A stretch of DNA of 64,000 nt from NCBI RefSeq assembly GCF_001598435.1, contig NZ_BCYY01000014.1:82964-146963 (forward strand), read 5' to 3'. Origin of the DNA: Sphingomonas pituitosa NBRC 102491. Its GTDB lineage: Bacteria > Pseudomonadota > Alphaproteobacteria > Sphingomonadales > Sphingomonadaceae. Position 1 is the stretch's first letter, and each line of letters starts with the position of its first letter. Both the position numbers and the translations under genes were made by a program. This document shows, one piece after another, positions 28,681 through 38,262 of the stretch. The notes beneath the pieces were generated by a model. It was not told the DNA's origin, did not search any database, and saw only the letters and a program-made list of their open reading frames with translations.

Positions 28681-30627
28681 ATGGCCACTGCCCCCGCCCG
28701 CGCGCCGCTTGAACTCACGCTGCGCGGCGTGCTGCTCGGCGGCGCGATCACGTTGCTGTTCACGGCCGCCAACGTCTATCTCGGCCTGAAGATCGGCCTT
28801 ACCTTCGCCACCTCGATCCCGGCCGCGGTGATCTCGATGGCGATCCTGCGCTTCTTCCCCGGCTCGACCATCCTCGAGAACAATATCGTGCAGACCGTCG
28901 CCAGCGCGGCGGGGACGCTGGCGGCGATCATCTTCGTGCTGCCGGGCCTGGTGATGATCGGCTGGTGGAACGGCTTTCCCTATGTCGAAACCGCTGCGAT
29001 CACGATGTTCGGCGGCATCCTCGGCGTGATGTTCTCGGTGCCGTTGCGGCGCGCGCTCGTCGTCGATTCGCCCGATCTGCCCTATCCCGAGGGCCGCGCC
29101 GCCGCCGAGGTGCTGCAGGTCGGCGCCGGCAGCCGTGAAGGCGCCGAGGAAAGCGCGCGCGGGCTGAAGGTGATCGTCGTCAACGCGCTCGCCTCGGCCG
29201 GCTTCGCGCTGGTCACAAGGATGAAGCTGGCGGCCGAGGAAGGCGCGGTGTTCTTCAAGGCGGGCGCAGGCTCCACCGGCATCATCGGCGGCTTGCAGTT
29301 CGCACTGATCGGCGCGGGCCACCTGATCGGCCTCACCGTCGGCATCGCCATCCTCGTCGGCGTGGCGATCGGCTGGTGGATCGCACTGCCGATCCTGAGC
29401 GCGGGGCTCCCCGGCGCGGCGGAGGCGGTGGCCAACACCGTGTTCCGCAGCGACGTGCGCTTCCTCGGCGCCGGCACGATCGGCATGGCGGCGATCTGGA
29501 CGCTGCTCAAGATCATCGGGCCGGTGGTGGGCGGCATCCGCTCGTCGCTCGCCGCTTCCGCCGCCGCGCGCAGCGGCGCGGAGGTGCCAGTGGGCGAGCG
29601 CGACCTGCCGATCGGGATCGTCGCGGCGGTGACGCTGTTCATGCTGCTGCCGATCGGCTGGCTGCTGTGGGGCGTGCTCGCGGCCGGGCCGCTCTCCGCC
29701 TCGGCGGGGCTGCTGGTGGCGGGCTCGCTGGTGTTCGTGCTGGTCGTCGGCCTCGTGATCGCTTCGGTGTGCGGATACATGGCGGGCCTGATCGGCGCGT
29801 CGAACAGCCCGGTCTCCGGCATCGGCATTCTTTCGGTCGTCGCCGCGTCGCTGATGCTGGTCGGCATGTTCGGGCGCGACCTCGATCCCGGCACCACCCA
29901 GGCGCTGATCGCCTATGCGCTGATCGTCACCGGCATCGTGTTCGGCGTGGCGACCATCTCCAACGACAATCTCCAGGACCTCAAGACCGGCCAGCTGGTC
30001 GGCGCGACGCCGTGGAAGCAGCAGGTGGCGCTGATCTTCGGCGTGATCTTCGGCAGCCTCGTCATCCCGCCGGTGCTGAGCGTGCTCAACGCCTCGTTCG
30101 GCTTTGCCGGGGTGGCGGGGGCGAGCGCCGACGCGCTGCCCGCCCCGCAGGCGGCGCTGATCTCGTCGCTCGCCAAGGGCGTGCTGGGCGGCGATCTGCG
30201 CTGGGACCTGATCGGCATCGGCGCATTGATCGGCGCAGGCGTGATCCTCGTCGACGAGCTGCTCGCGCGCACCACCAGGCTGCGGCTGCCGCCGCTGGCG
30301 GTGGGCCTCGGCATCTATCTGCCGATGGGCGTGACGCTGACCGTGGTGGTCGGCGCGGTGATCGGCTGGTTCTACGACCGCGCCGCCGAGCGCGCCCGCG
30401 ACCCCGAATTCGTCAAGCGGATGGGCGTGCTGATGGCCACCGGCATGATCGTCGGCGACAGCCTGTTCGGGGTGCTCTACGCGGGCATCGTCTATGAGAC
30501 GGGAAGCGAATCCCCGCTCGCGCTGATGGGCGCGGGCTTTGCGCCGGTGGCACTGGCGGGCGGCACGCTGCTGTTCCTCGCGCTTACCGCCGGGCTGTAT
30601 CTCTACACCCGGCGGCAGGCGCGGTAG
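28681..30627 (+). CDS. OPT family oligopeptide transporter
   Basis: Proton-coupled membrane transporter of the OPT superfamily, 648 residues with about 15-16 hydrophobic helices. Recognisable segments: TLRGVLLGGAITLLFTAANV near the start, TSIPAAVISMAILRFF, LENNIVQTVASAAGTLAA, DLPYPEGRAAAEVL, VCGYMAGLIGASNSPVSGIG and DNLQDLKTGQLVGATPWKQQ, all at the family positions. These fit the bacterial OPT/TIGR00733 branch. Substrate could be oligopeptides or metal chelates; the sequence does not decide. It converges on the polyol dehydrogenase gene. Confidence 0.93.
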   Translation: MATAPARAPLELTLRGVLLGGAITLLFTAANVYLGLKIGLTFATSIPAAVISMAILRFFPGSTILENNIVQTVASAAGTLAAIIFVLPGLVMIGWWNGFPYVETAAITMFGGILGVMFSVPLRRALVVDSPDLPYPEGRAAAEVLQVGAGSREGAEESARGLKVIVVNALASAGFALVTRMKLAAEEGAVFFKAGAGSTGIIGGLQFALIGAGHLIGLTVGIAILVGVAIGWWIALPILSAGLPGAAEAVANTVFRSDVRFLGAGTIGMAAIWTLLKIIGPVVGGIRSSLAASAAARSGAEVPVGERDLPIGIVAAVTLFMLLPIGWLLWGVLAAGPLSASAGLLVAGSLVFVLVVGLVIASVCGYMAGLIGASNSPVSGIGILSVVAASLMLVGMFGRDLDPGTTQALIAYALIVTGIVFGVATISNDNLQDLKTGQLVGATPWKQQVALIFGVIFGSLVIPPVLSVLNASFGFAGVAGASADALPAPQAALISSLAKGVLGGDLRWDLIGIGALIGAGVILVDELLARTTRLRLPPLAVGLGIYLPMGVTLTVVVGAVIGWFYDRAAERARDPEFVKRMGVLMATGMIVGDSLFGVLYAGIVYETGSESPLALMGAGFAPVALAGGTLLFLALTAGLYLYTRRQAR

Positions 30628-30641
30628 CCCGACCTATTTCT

Positions 30642-30663
30642 CCCCTCCCGCCTGCGGGAGGGG
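30642..30663. terminator. Bidirectional hairpin between convergent genes
   Basis: CCCCTCCCGC-CT-GCGGGAGGGG is a perfect 10-bp stem with a two-base loop in the 53-base gap between the OPT and dehydrogenase stops. It lacks a long T-tract. A degenerate relative lies near 63008-63029, also between convergent genes, so it may be a dispersed terminator-like unit. Confidence 0.55.
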
Positions 30664-30680
30664 GATTTAGAAGAAGCGGA

Positions 30681-32114
30681 TCAGCCCGCCAGCAGATCGC
30701 CCAGCTTGCCGGCCTGGATCGCGGCGTACGCCGAGCCCACCGCCGCGCGATACCGCGCATCCTCAGCCACGCGGGCGGGGAACACCTGCCGCAGCGCCAG
30801 CACCGCCTCGACCGGCGCCGCATCGGTCGCGGCCGCCGCCAGCACGTCCGCCAGCGGATCGGTGATCGTCTCGCCCGCCTTCGCCTTGGCGCCAAGAAAC
30901 GCGATCCACGCCGCTACCGGCACCGCCAGCCGCTCGACCGGGCGCCCGGCATCGAGCGCGGCCGCCGTGGTATCCAGCAGGCGGTAGGGCAGCTTCTGCG
31001 AGCCGTCCCAGGCGATCTGCGACAGCAAATGCCGGATCGCCGGATTGCGGAACCGGTCGAGCACCGCATCGACATAGCCGGGCACGTCCAGCCCATCGAC
31101 CGGTCCCAGCGACGCCGCGATGTCCTGATGCGCCAGCCGCGTCACGAAACCGCCGAGCGCGGCATCGGACATCGCCTCGAACACGGTCTCGTGCCCCAGC
31201 ACCAGCCCGATATAGGCGAGGCTGGAATGGCTGCCGTTGAGGATGCGCAGCTTGGCCTGCTCATAGCCGCGTACGTCATTGGTCAGCGTCACGCCCGCCG
31301 CAGCGAGATCGGGGCCGTCGGCCATGTCGAAGCGCTGCAGCACCCACTGCGTGAACGATTCGCGCTGCACCGCGCCCTTGTCCTCGACGCCGAGCTCGCC
31401 TGCCACCTTGGCGAGGAACGCCGCGTCGCTCGCCGGCGTGATCGAATCGACCATCGAGTCGGGGAAGGCGACTTCGGTCGCGATCCAGTCGGCCAGGCCA
31501 GCATCCCATGCGCGCGCCAGCGCGACGCAGGCGGCGCGGAGCTTGCCGCCATTGCCGGTCATGTTGTCGCAGCAGAGCATCGCGAAAGGCGGCACGCCCG
31601 CCGCGCGGCGATCGGCGAGGCCGGCGACGATCCAGCCGATCACGCTCGCCGGCTCGGCCGGGCGGGCAAGGTCGTGGACGATGTCCGGATGGGCCATGTC
31701 GAGCGTGCCGTCGCCGCCCAGGCAATAGCCCTTCTCGGTCACCGTGCTGGTGGCGATCCGCACCTCGGGGCTGGCGAGCAGCGCGCGCAGGCGTGCGCCC
31801 TCGCCGGGGCCGATCGCGTCGGAATGCGCGGCGATGATCCGGGTGGAAGGCGCGCGATCGATCACCGCCAGCGTATACAGTCCGTCCTGCGCCTTCAGCG
31901 CATCGGTGGTGGTGCCGCTGCGCAGCGATACCGCGGCGATGCCCCAGCGCGGATCGCCGTCGAGCACCCTGTCGATGAACGCCGCCTGGTGGGCGCGGTG
32001 GAACGCGCCGGGGCCGAAATGGACGATGCCGGTGCGGATCGCGGCCGGGTCATGGCCGGGGCGGAGGATGCCGGCAGGAAGGCCGGCGAGCGTCGCGCGC
32101 GAAAGCGTGGTCAT
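30681..32114 (-). CDS. Mannitol dehydrogenase/fructuronate reductase family oxidoreductase
   Basis: NAD-dependent polyol dehydrogenase of the long-chain mannitol dehydrogenase family (mannitol 2-dehydrogenase, fructuronate reductase UxuB and relatives), 477 residues from the ATG at 32114. The nucleotide site is IVHFGPGAFHRAHQAAFID. Mid-protein it has STVTEKGYC, MLCCDNMTGNGGKLRAA, FPDSMVDSITPA and KLRILNGSHSSLAYIG, whose Lys, Asn and His are catalytic in the family. Which polyol or hexuronate it uses cannot be read. No sugar operon surrounds it. Confidence 0.88.
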   Translation of the reverse strand: MTTLSRATLAGLPAGILRPGHDPAAIRTGIVHFGPGAFHRAHQAAFIDRVLDGDPRWGIAAVSLRSGTTTDALKAQDGLYTLAVIDRAPSTRIIAAHSDAIGPGEGARLRALLASPEVRIATSTVTEKGYCLGGDGTLDMAHPDIVHDLARPAEPASVIGWIVAGLADRRAAGVPPFAMLCCDNMTGNGGKLRAACVALARAWDAGLADWIATEVAFPDSMVDSITPASDAAFLAKVAGELGVEDKGAVQRESFTQWVLQRFDMADGPDLAAAGVTLTNDVRGYEQAKLRILNGSHSSLAYIGLVLGHETVFEAMSDAALGGFVTRLAHQDIAASLGPVDGLDVPGYVDAVLDRFRNPAIRHLLSQIAWDGSQKLPYRLLDTTAAALDAGRPVERLAVPVAAWIAFLGAKAKAGETITDPLADVLAAAATDAAPVEAVLALRQVFPARVAEDARYRAAVGSAYAAIQAGKLGDLLAG

Positions 32115-32146
32115 ATGGTCAGGCCAATCAGACCCGGCCGGTAAAG

Positions 32147-33151
32147 TCAATCGCGCGCGGGGTTGCGCATGCCGGGCGGGAGCAACGGCGACGCGAAATC
32201 GGGCCGCTTCTCCCGTGTGCCGCGGGGAAGGAAGAACCGCACCTGCCGGTTGGGGAAATCGATCTCCACCCGCCGGAAGCTCCGCATCGCGTCCATGCCC
32301 AGCATGATCGCGGGCCGCTTGGTGAGGCCGAAACGCTTGAACGGCTCGGCTTCGGCGAAGGCGACCGGCAGCGTATCGAACGCGACATTGCTCACGCGCA
32401 TCGAAGGGACATGGCCATATTGCGCCTGGGTCTTGCCGCCGTCGACGCTGGTCAGCTCGATCGTCTGCAGCACGCCGACATTGCGGCCCACCTTCCGGCG
32501 CAGCGCCTCGTTGCCCATCGTCACCTGCGAACCGGTGTCGAGCACCACCTGCACGCGGGTGTTGGCGTAATAGGCGTCGGTCACGATCAGCTGGCCGAAC
32601 TGGTCCTTGGCGGAAACGATGATCTCGTCGGGGTCGTGCTTCTCGCTCCGCTTGCGCTTCACGCTGGGCCGCACCGCCATCGTGCCGGTGTCGAAGTCGA
32701 TGGTCACCTGGTGATCGCGCAGCGTATCGATGCCGAGCAGCCCGGCGGCACCGATATTCGCCGCCTCGAAGGCAGGCGCGACGATCACGTGCGGCGTACC
32801 GATCGATTCGATCCGGAGATCGGGAACGATCACGGTCGCGACCAGGCTACGGCCGGTCATCGAGGTGACGTGCACCGCACCGCCTGCGGCCAGCCCCAGC
32901 CTTCCGGCAAGCTCCCGCGAAACCACGGTCCGCTCGGCGCCGGTATCGATGATGAAGTTGTAGGGGCCTTGCTGGGTGATCGCGACGGGCACCGTGAGCC
33001 GCGCATTTGTCTCGCCCAGCGCGAGCTGGATCGCATCGGGCTGCGCTGCCGCAGGCGCCGTTTCGGGATCGGTCCGCACGCCGAGGGGGCTGCTCGCCAC
33101 CAGGCCGAGCGGTACGCCCCAGAAGAGCAAAGAGGACGAGACTCCGAACAT
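32147..33151 (-). CDS. Exported two-domain retropepsin-like aspartic protease
   Basis: Protein of 334 residues with an N-terminal hydrophobic signal (SSLLFWGVPLGLVASS). It contains two retropepsin-like halves, each with a catalytic motif: FIIDTGAERTVVSRELA at about 66-82 and VVLDTGSQVTMGNEALR at about 205-221. Each half also has its hydrophobic-Gly partner (GLLGIDTLRDHQVTIDFD; IMLGMDAMRSFRRVEIDF). Most bacterial members have one half and work as dimers, so this is an internally duplicated, possibly monomeric, pepsin-like arrangement. It lies 54 bases after the helicase gene, same strand. Substrate unknown. Confidence 0.85.
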   Translation of the reverse strand: MFGVSSSLLFWGVPLGLVASSPLGVRTDPETAPAAAQPDAIQLALGETNARLTVPVAITQQGPYNFIIDTGAERTVVSRELAGRLGLAAGGAVHVTSMTGRSLVATVIVPDLRIESIGTPHVIVAPAFEAANIGAAGLLGIDTLRDHQVTIDFDTGTMAVRPSVKRKRSEKHDPDEIIVSAKDQFGQLIVTDAYYANTRVQVVLDTGSQVTMGNEALRRKVGRNVGVLQTIELTSVDGGKTQAQYGHVPSMRVSNVAFDTLPVAFAEAEPFKRFGLTKRPAIMLGMDAMRSFRRVEIDFPNRQVRFFLPRGTREKRPDFASPLLPPGMRNPARD

Positions 33152-33204
33152 CGCCGGAAGCTACGCCTTCCCATGTTGCGCAGCAATCCCGCAAAAGAAC
33201 GGGG

Positions 33205-35616
33205 TCAGTCGAGTCGCATCGCCTCGGCAGCAATCGCCTCCGCCTCTTCGAGCAGTGCATCTTCGGTGGTGCCCTGCGCCACCGATTCGCGACCGATCAT
33301 GATCAGTACCGGAACTGCCAGGGGGCTTACCCGCTCCAGGTCGATGTGCAGCATCCGCGCGCCCGCTTCGTCGAGCAGCCGGGCGAGTCGGCCCACATCG
33401 GTCATCTTGGCGCGCGCGTCTTCCCAGGCGGCGCGGAGCAGCAGGTGGTCGGGCTCGTACTTGCGCAGCACGTCGTAGATCAGGTCGGTCGAGAAGGTCA
33501 CCTGCCGCCCGGTTTTCCGCTTTCCGGGGTGCTGGCGCTCGACCAGCCCGCCGATGATCGCGACTTCGCGGAAGGCGCGCTTGAGCAGCGCCGAGCTCTG
33601 CACCCAGTCGACGAACTCGTTCTCGAGGATGTCCGGCGAGAAGAGCGGGCGCGGATCGGTGATCTTCTCCAGCCCGTAGACGGCGAGCGCATAGTCGTTG
33701 GCGACAAAGCCCAGCGGCTTCAGCCCCAGCGCCTCCATCCGCCTTGTGACCAGCATGCCGAGCGACTGGTGCGCGTTCCAGCCTTCGAAGCTGTAGATGA
33801 CGAGGTGGTGCCGGCCCTCATGCGGGAAGGTCTCGACCAGCAGCTGCCCCGGCGCCGGCAGCGTCGAGCGGCGGTCCTGCGTCTCGAGCCATTCGCGCAC
33901 GTCCGCCGGGAAGCGCGCCCACTGGCTGCGATCGAACAGGAAGGTGCGCACCCGATCCGCGAGGTTGGCGGTGATCGCGAGGCGCGCACCCATATAGCTC
34001 GGCACCCGCGCCTGCTTGGCGGTGGCGCGGACGATCAGGTCGGTCGCCTCGACGCGCTCCACCTCCAGCGCGAGCCCGCCGAAGAAGAAGGTGTCGCCCG
34101 GCGAGAGCGAGGCGGCGAACCCCTCCTCCACCTTGCCCAGCCGCCGGCCGTTCTTGAAGCGCACCTCGAGCATCGGCGATTCGACGATGATGCCGGCATT
34201 CAGCCGATGCTGCGCAATGAAACTGGGCTGGGTGATCCGCCAGACGCCGTCCTTGCCCTGGGTCAGCCGCTTGAACTTGTCATAGGCGCGCAGCGAATAG
34301 CCGCCATCGGCGATGAAGTTCAGGACGCGATCGAACACCTCCGCGGTCAACGCCGAATAGGGCAATGCTGCGCGCACTTCCTGCAGCATGTCCTCCGCCT
34401 GGAAGGGGGCGGCGCAGGCGCAGCCCATCACATGCTGGGCCAGCACGTCGAGCGCGCCGGGGCGGAACACGTCGGGATCGAGCTCGCCCGCCTCGACGGC
34501 ATCGAGCGCCGCGCGCGCCTCGAGATATTCGAAGCGGTTGCCGGGGATCAGCACCGCCTCGCTCGCCTCGTCGAGCCGGTGGTTGGCACGGCCGATCCGC
34601 TGGAGCAGGCGGGAGGAGCCCTTGGGCGCACCCATCTGGATCACGCAATCGACATCGCCCCAGTCGACGCCGAGATCGAGGCTGGCGGTGGCGACCAGCG
34701 CGCGCAGCCGCCCGTCGGCCATCGCCTGCTCGGCCTTTTGCCGCGCCTCCAGGCTGAGGCTGCCATGATGGACGCCGATCGGCAGCTTGAGGTCGTTGAC
34801 CTTCCACAGCTGCTGGAAGACGAGTTCGGCGAGCCCGCGCGTGTTGCAGAAGACGATCGTCGTCCGGTGCGTCTCGATCTCCGCCATCACCTGCGGGATG
34901 GCATAGATGCCCGAATGCCCGGCCCAGGGCACGCGCCCCTCGGGCAACAGGATGGCGATATTCGGCTCCGCGCCCTTTTCGCCCTGCACCAGCGTCACCG
35001 AATCGATGTCCCCATAGGGCGCGAGCCAGGCGCGATAGCCGTCGGGATCGGCGACGGTGGCGGAGAGCCCCACCCGGCGGAACTCCGGCGCCAGCCGCTC
35101 CAGCCGGGCGAGCGCCAGCGCCAGCAGGTCGCCGCGCTTGCCGGTGGCGAAGGCGTGGATCTCGTCGATCACCACGGTCTTCAGCCCGGCGAACATCGTC
35201 AGGCTGTCCTCATAGGAGAGCAGCAGGCTGAGCGATTCGGGCGTGGTCATCAGCACCTGCGGCGGGCGGGCGCGCTGGCGAACCTTCTTCTCGTGCGGCG
35301 TGTCGCCGGTGCGCGTCTCGACGCGGATCGGCAGCCCCATCTCCTCGATCGGCGTCAGCAGGTTGCGCTGCACGTCGACCGCCAGCGCCTTCAAGGGCGA
35401 GATGTAAAGCGTGTGCAACCCCTCGGCCGGCGCCTCGATCAGCTCGGCCAGCGTCGGCAGGAAGCCCGACAGCGTCTTGCCCGCCCCCGTGGGCGCGACG
35501 AGCAGCGCATGCCGCCCCGCCCGCGCCGCCGCGAGCATGTCCCACTGGTGCCGTCGCGGCGCCCAGCCGCGCGCGGTGAACCAGTCGGCCAGGGGAGCGG
35601 GAAGATCGGCAGGCAC
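33205..35616 (-). CDS. Lhr-type DEXH helicase, ligase-associated DNA damage response type
   Basis: Superfamily 2 helicase of 803 residues, the length of the ligase-associated Lhr-like helicases. Motifs in order: Q-region PRRHQWDML, Walker A VAPTGAGKTLSGFLP, MTTPESLSLLL, DEIH in VVIDEIHAF, VGLSATVAD, VFCNTRGLAELVFQQLW, HHGSLSLEARQKAE, ATASLDLGVDWGDVDCVIQ and QRIGRANHR. The large C-terminal region is characteristic of the group. In many genomes this gene sits beside an ATP-dependent ligase, an exonuclease and a phosphoesterase; none is in the window, so it acts at a distance from them or alone. Confidence 0.92.
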   Translation of the reverse strand: MPADLPAPLADWFTARGWAPRRHQWDMLAAARAGRHALLVAPTGAGKTLSGFLPTLAELIEAPAEGLHTLYISPLKALAVDVQRNLLTPIEEMGLPIRVETRTGDTPHEKKVRQRARPPQVLMTTPESLSLLLSYEDSLTMFAGLKTVVIDEIHAFATGKRGDLLALALARLERLAPEFRRVGLSATVADPDGYRAWLAPYGDIDSVTLVQGEKGAEPNIAILLPEGRVPWAGHSGIYAIPQVMAEIETHRTTIVFCNTRGLAELVFQQLWKVNDLKLPIGVHHGSLSLEARQKAEQAMADGRLRALVATASLDLGVDWGDVDCVIQMGAPKGSSRLLQRIGRANHRLDEASEAVLIPGNRFEYLEARAALDAVEAGELDPDVFRPGALDVLAQHVMGCACAAPFQAEDMLQEVRAALPYSALTAEVFDRVLNFIADGGYSLRAYDKFKRLTQGKDGVWRITQPSFIAQHRLNAGIIVESPMLEVRFKNGRRLGKVEEGFAASLSPGDTFFFGGLALEVERVEATDLIVRATAKQARVPSYMGARLAITANLADRVRTFLFDRSQWARFPADVREWLETQDRRSTLPAPGQLLVETFPHEGRHHLVIYSFEGWNAHQSLGMLVTRRMEALGLKPLGFVANDYALAVYGLEKITDPRPLFSPDILENEFVDWVQSSALLKRAFREVAIIGGLVERQHPGKRKTGRQVTFSTDLIYDVLRKYEPDHLLLRAAWEDARAKMTDVGRLARLLDEAGARMLHIDLERVSPLAVPVLIMIGRESVAQGTTEDALLEEAEAIAAEAMRLD

Positions 35617-35711
35617 GATCCCTATGTAGGGAGCGATTCGACCGCTGGGGAGGCGCTTCCCTTCCGCACCGTCTCATGCTCCATTGCAGACGGGGAAAAG
35701 GGGAAAACCAG

Positions 35712-37116
35712 ATGAAGACGCTTCTCGCCTCCGTCGCGCTCGCGACCGCGATCGCCGCACCCGCCGCCGCGCAGACGCGGCCCGATCAGGCAAAGTTCTT
35801 CGAACTCTACAAGGGAGCTGGTCGAGACCAACACGGTGGTGAATGTCGGCAGCTGCACCCAGGCCGCCGAGCAGATCGCCGCGCGGATGAAGGCCGCGGG
35901 GTTCAAGGACGAGCAGCTCACGCTGTTCTCGACGCCGGACCACCCCAAGGACGGCGGGCTGGTCGCGGTCTATCCGGGCACGTCGAAGAAAGCCAAGCCG
36001 ATCCTGCTGCTCGCCCATATCGACGTGGTCGCCGCCAAGCGCGAGGACTGGACCCGCGATCCGTTCAAGCTGATCGAGGAGAACGGCTATTACTACGCCC
36101 GCGGCACCGTCGACGACAAGGCGATGGCGGCGACCTGGGCGGACACGCTGATCCGCTTCCAGCAGGCCGGGTACAAGCCCAAGCGCACCGTGAAGCTGGC
36201 GCTGACCTGCGGCGAGGAGACGACCTGGGCGTTCAACGGCGCCGAATGGCTCGCCAAGAACAAGCGCGACCTGATCGAAGCCGAATTCGCGCTCAACGAA
36301 GGCGGCGGCGGCAAGTCGGACGGGCATGGCAAGGTGCTCGTCCAGAGCATGCAGGTCGGCGAGAAGGCGGTGCAGAATTTCCGGCTGGAGACGACCAACC
36401 CCGGCGGCCACAGCTCGATCCCGGTGCCGGAGAACGCGATCTACCAGCTGGCCGATGCGCTGGTGAAGATCCGCGCCTATGACTTCCCGCTGGAGCTGTC
36501 CGACACCACCCGTGCCTATTTCGCCAAGGCCGGTGCCGCGCGCAGCGACGCGCTGGGCAAGGCGATGGTGGCGATCGCCGCCAATCCCGCCGACAAGGGC
36601 GCCGAGACGCTGCTCAACACCGACCGCGTCTACCATTCGATGCTGCGCACCACCTGCGTCGCGACGCTCTTGGAAGGCGGCCACGCCAACAATGCGCTGC
36701 CCCAGCGTGCCGCGGCGAACATCAACTGCCGCATCTTCCCCGGCCACAGCGCCGAAGAGACGCAGAAGGCGCTGGCCGCGGCGATCGGCGACGCCAAGGT
36801 GTCGATCACCATGGTGCCGCCGGTGCGCCCGATCGCCAGGCCGCCGGCGCTCGATCCCAAGGTGATGGGGCCGGCGGAAAAGCTGGTCGCGAAATATTTC
36901 CCCGGCGTGCCGCTGGTGCCCACCATGTCGACCGGGGCGACGGATGCCATCTTCCTCGCCGCCGTCGGTATCCCGACCTATGGCGTGCCCGGCCCCTGGG
37001 GCGATCCGGACGGCAACGGCGTGCACGGCCTCAACGAGCGGATCGAGATCCGTTCGCTGTACGCCGGCCGCGACTATCTGTTCGATCTGGTGAAGGCGTA
37101 CACCGAACAGGAGTGA
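35712..37116 (+). pseudogene. M20 family metallopeptidase with a one-base frameshift (or assembly error)
   Basis: A signal peptide starting at the ATG at 35712 (KTLLASVALATAIAAPAAAQ, with an upstream AAGGGG site) continues to FFELYK and then falls out of frame. The rest of the enzyme continues in the +1 frame. Reading one G fewer in the GGG run at 35813-35815 restores FFELYKELVETNTVVNVGS. The downstream frame is intact for over 420 codons with M20 residues: LLAHIDVVAAKREDW, YYARGTVDDKAMAATW, CGEETTW and VPTMSTGATDAIFLA. It would be an exported aminoacylase/carboxypeptidase-like hydrolase. Either the gene is inactivated, a leaderless GTG-started form exists (35836), or the base is a sequencing error. 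Confidence 0.8.
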
Positions 37117-37119
37117 GGG

Positions 37120-38187
37120 TCAGCCCGGCTCGATCCGTCCATCCGCTACCCGGTACCGGGTGGCGGTGGCGGGCACCGCGTCGAACAGCGCGGGTTCGGT
37201 GCCGGTCATCCAGACCTGCCCCCGCCCGGCCAGCCGATCGAACAGCGCGGCGCGCCGGCCGGGATCGAGATGCGCGGCGACCTCGTCGAGCAGCAGGATC
37301 GGCGGGGTGCCCACGCGGTCCGCCACAAGCTCGGCATGGGCGAGGACGATGCCGAGCAGCAGCGCCTTCTGCTCGCCGGTGGAGCAGAGATGCGCGGGCT
37401 GGGCCTTGTCGAGATGCAGGACCTGCAGATCGGCGCGGTGCGGGCCGGTGAGCGTGCGCCCGGCGGCGGCATCGCGGCGGCGACCGTCCCGGAGCGCGGC
37501 GGCGAGCGCCGATGCGGCCCCCTGCCACCCCTCCAGCACCAGCCCCGCACGCGCGAACGGCCCCGCGGGCTGGTCGGCAAGCCGCGCGCCCAGCGCCGCC
37601 ACGGCATCGCGCCGCGCCGCGTCGATCGCCGCGCCGTGCTCGGCCATCCGCGCCTCCAGCGCGTCGAGCCAGGCCGGATCGGGCGGCATCTCGTCGGCCA
37701 GCAGCCGGTTGCGTTCGCGCATCGCCGCTTCGTAGCGCGTCGATTCGTGCGCGTGGCGCGGATTGAGCGCCAGCGTCAGCCGGTCGAGGAAGCGACGTCG
37801 GTCGCCCGGCGCCTCGAGGAACAGCCGGTCCATGGCAGGGGTGAGCCACAGCACCACCAGCCACTGCGCCAGGCTGGTGGCCGCCGCCGTCGCGCCGTTG
37901 ACGCGCACGATCCGCCGCTCGGGCGCATCGGCGCGGGTGCCGGTGCCGATCTCGGCCGCGTCGAGCGTCGCGGCGATGCCGAAGCCGCCAGGCCCGCTTT
38001 GCCGCGCCATCTCGCTCAGCGGCGCGCCGCGCAGCCCGCGGCCGGGCGCCAGCAGCGACACCGCCTCCAGGATGTTGGTCTTGCCCGCGCCATTCTCGCC
38101 GCTCAGCACGACGAAGTCCGCGCCCGGCGTCAGCAGGGCATCCTCATGGTTGCGGAAGTCGGTGAGCAGGAGACGCTTGACGGCCAT
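37120..38187 (-). CDS. recF: DNA replication and repair protein RecF
   Basis: SMC-like ATPase that loads RecA at gaps, 355 residues from the ATG at 38187. [16 protein letters not shown] opens the protein; Walker A is [26 protein letters not shown], the signature motif lies in [17 protein letters not shown] and Walker B is [18 protein letters not shown] late D-loop/His-switch segment, GQVWMTGTE, completes the family pattern. Upstream open frame is an unrelated shadow. dnaN lies about 2.6 kb upstream on the same strand, a loose remnant of the classical dnaN-recF order. Confidence 0.95.
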   Translation of the reverse strand: MAVKRLLLTDFRNHEDALLTPGADFVVLSGENGAGKTNILEAVSLLAPGRGLRGAPLSEMARQSGPGGFGIAATLDAAEIGTGTRADAPERRIVRVNGATAAATSLAQWLVVLWLTPAMDRLFLEAPGDRRRFLDRLTLALNPRHAHESTRYEAAMRERNRLLADEMPPDPAWLDALEARMAEHGAAIDAARRDAVAALGARLADQPAGPFARAGLVLEGWQGAASALAAALRDGRRRDAAAGRTLTGPHRADLQVLHLDKAQPAHLCSTGEQKALLLGIVLAHAELVADRVGTPPILLLDEVAAHLDPGRRAALFDRLAGRGQVWMTGTEPALFDAVPATATRYRVADGRIEPG

Positions 38188-38262
38188 GCCAGCGGCTGTA
38201 GCGCAGCACCTTGCCCACGAACACCGCTTGGCCGATAGATCAGGCTGAAGGGATAGAAACAC

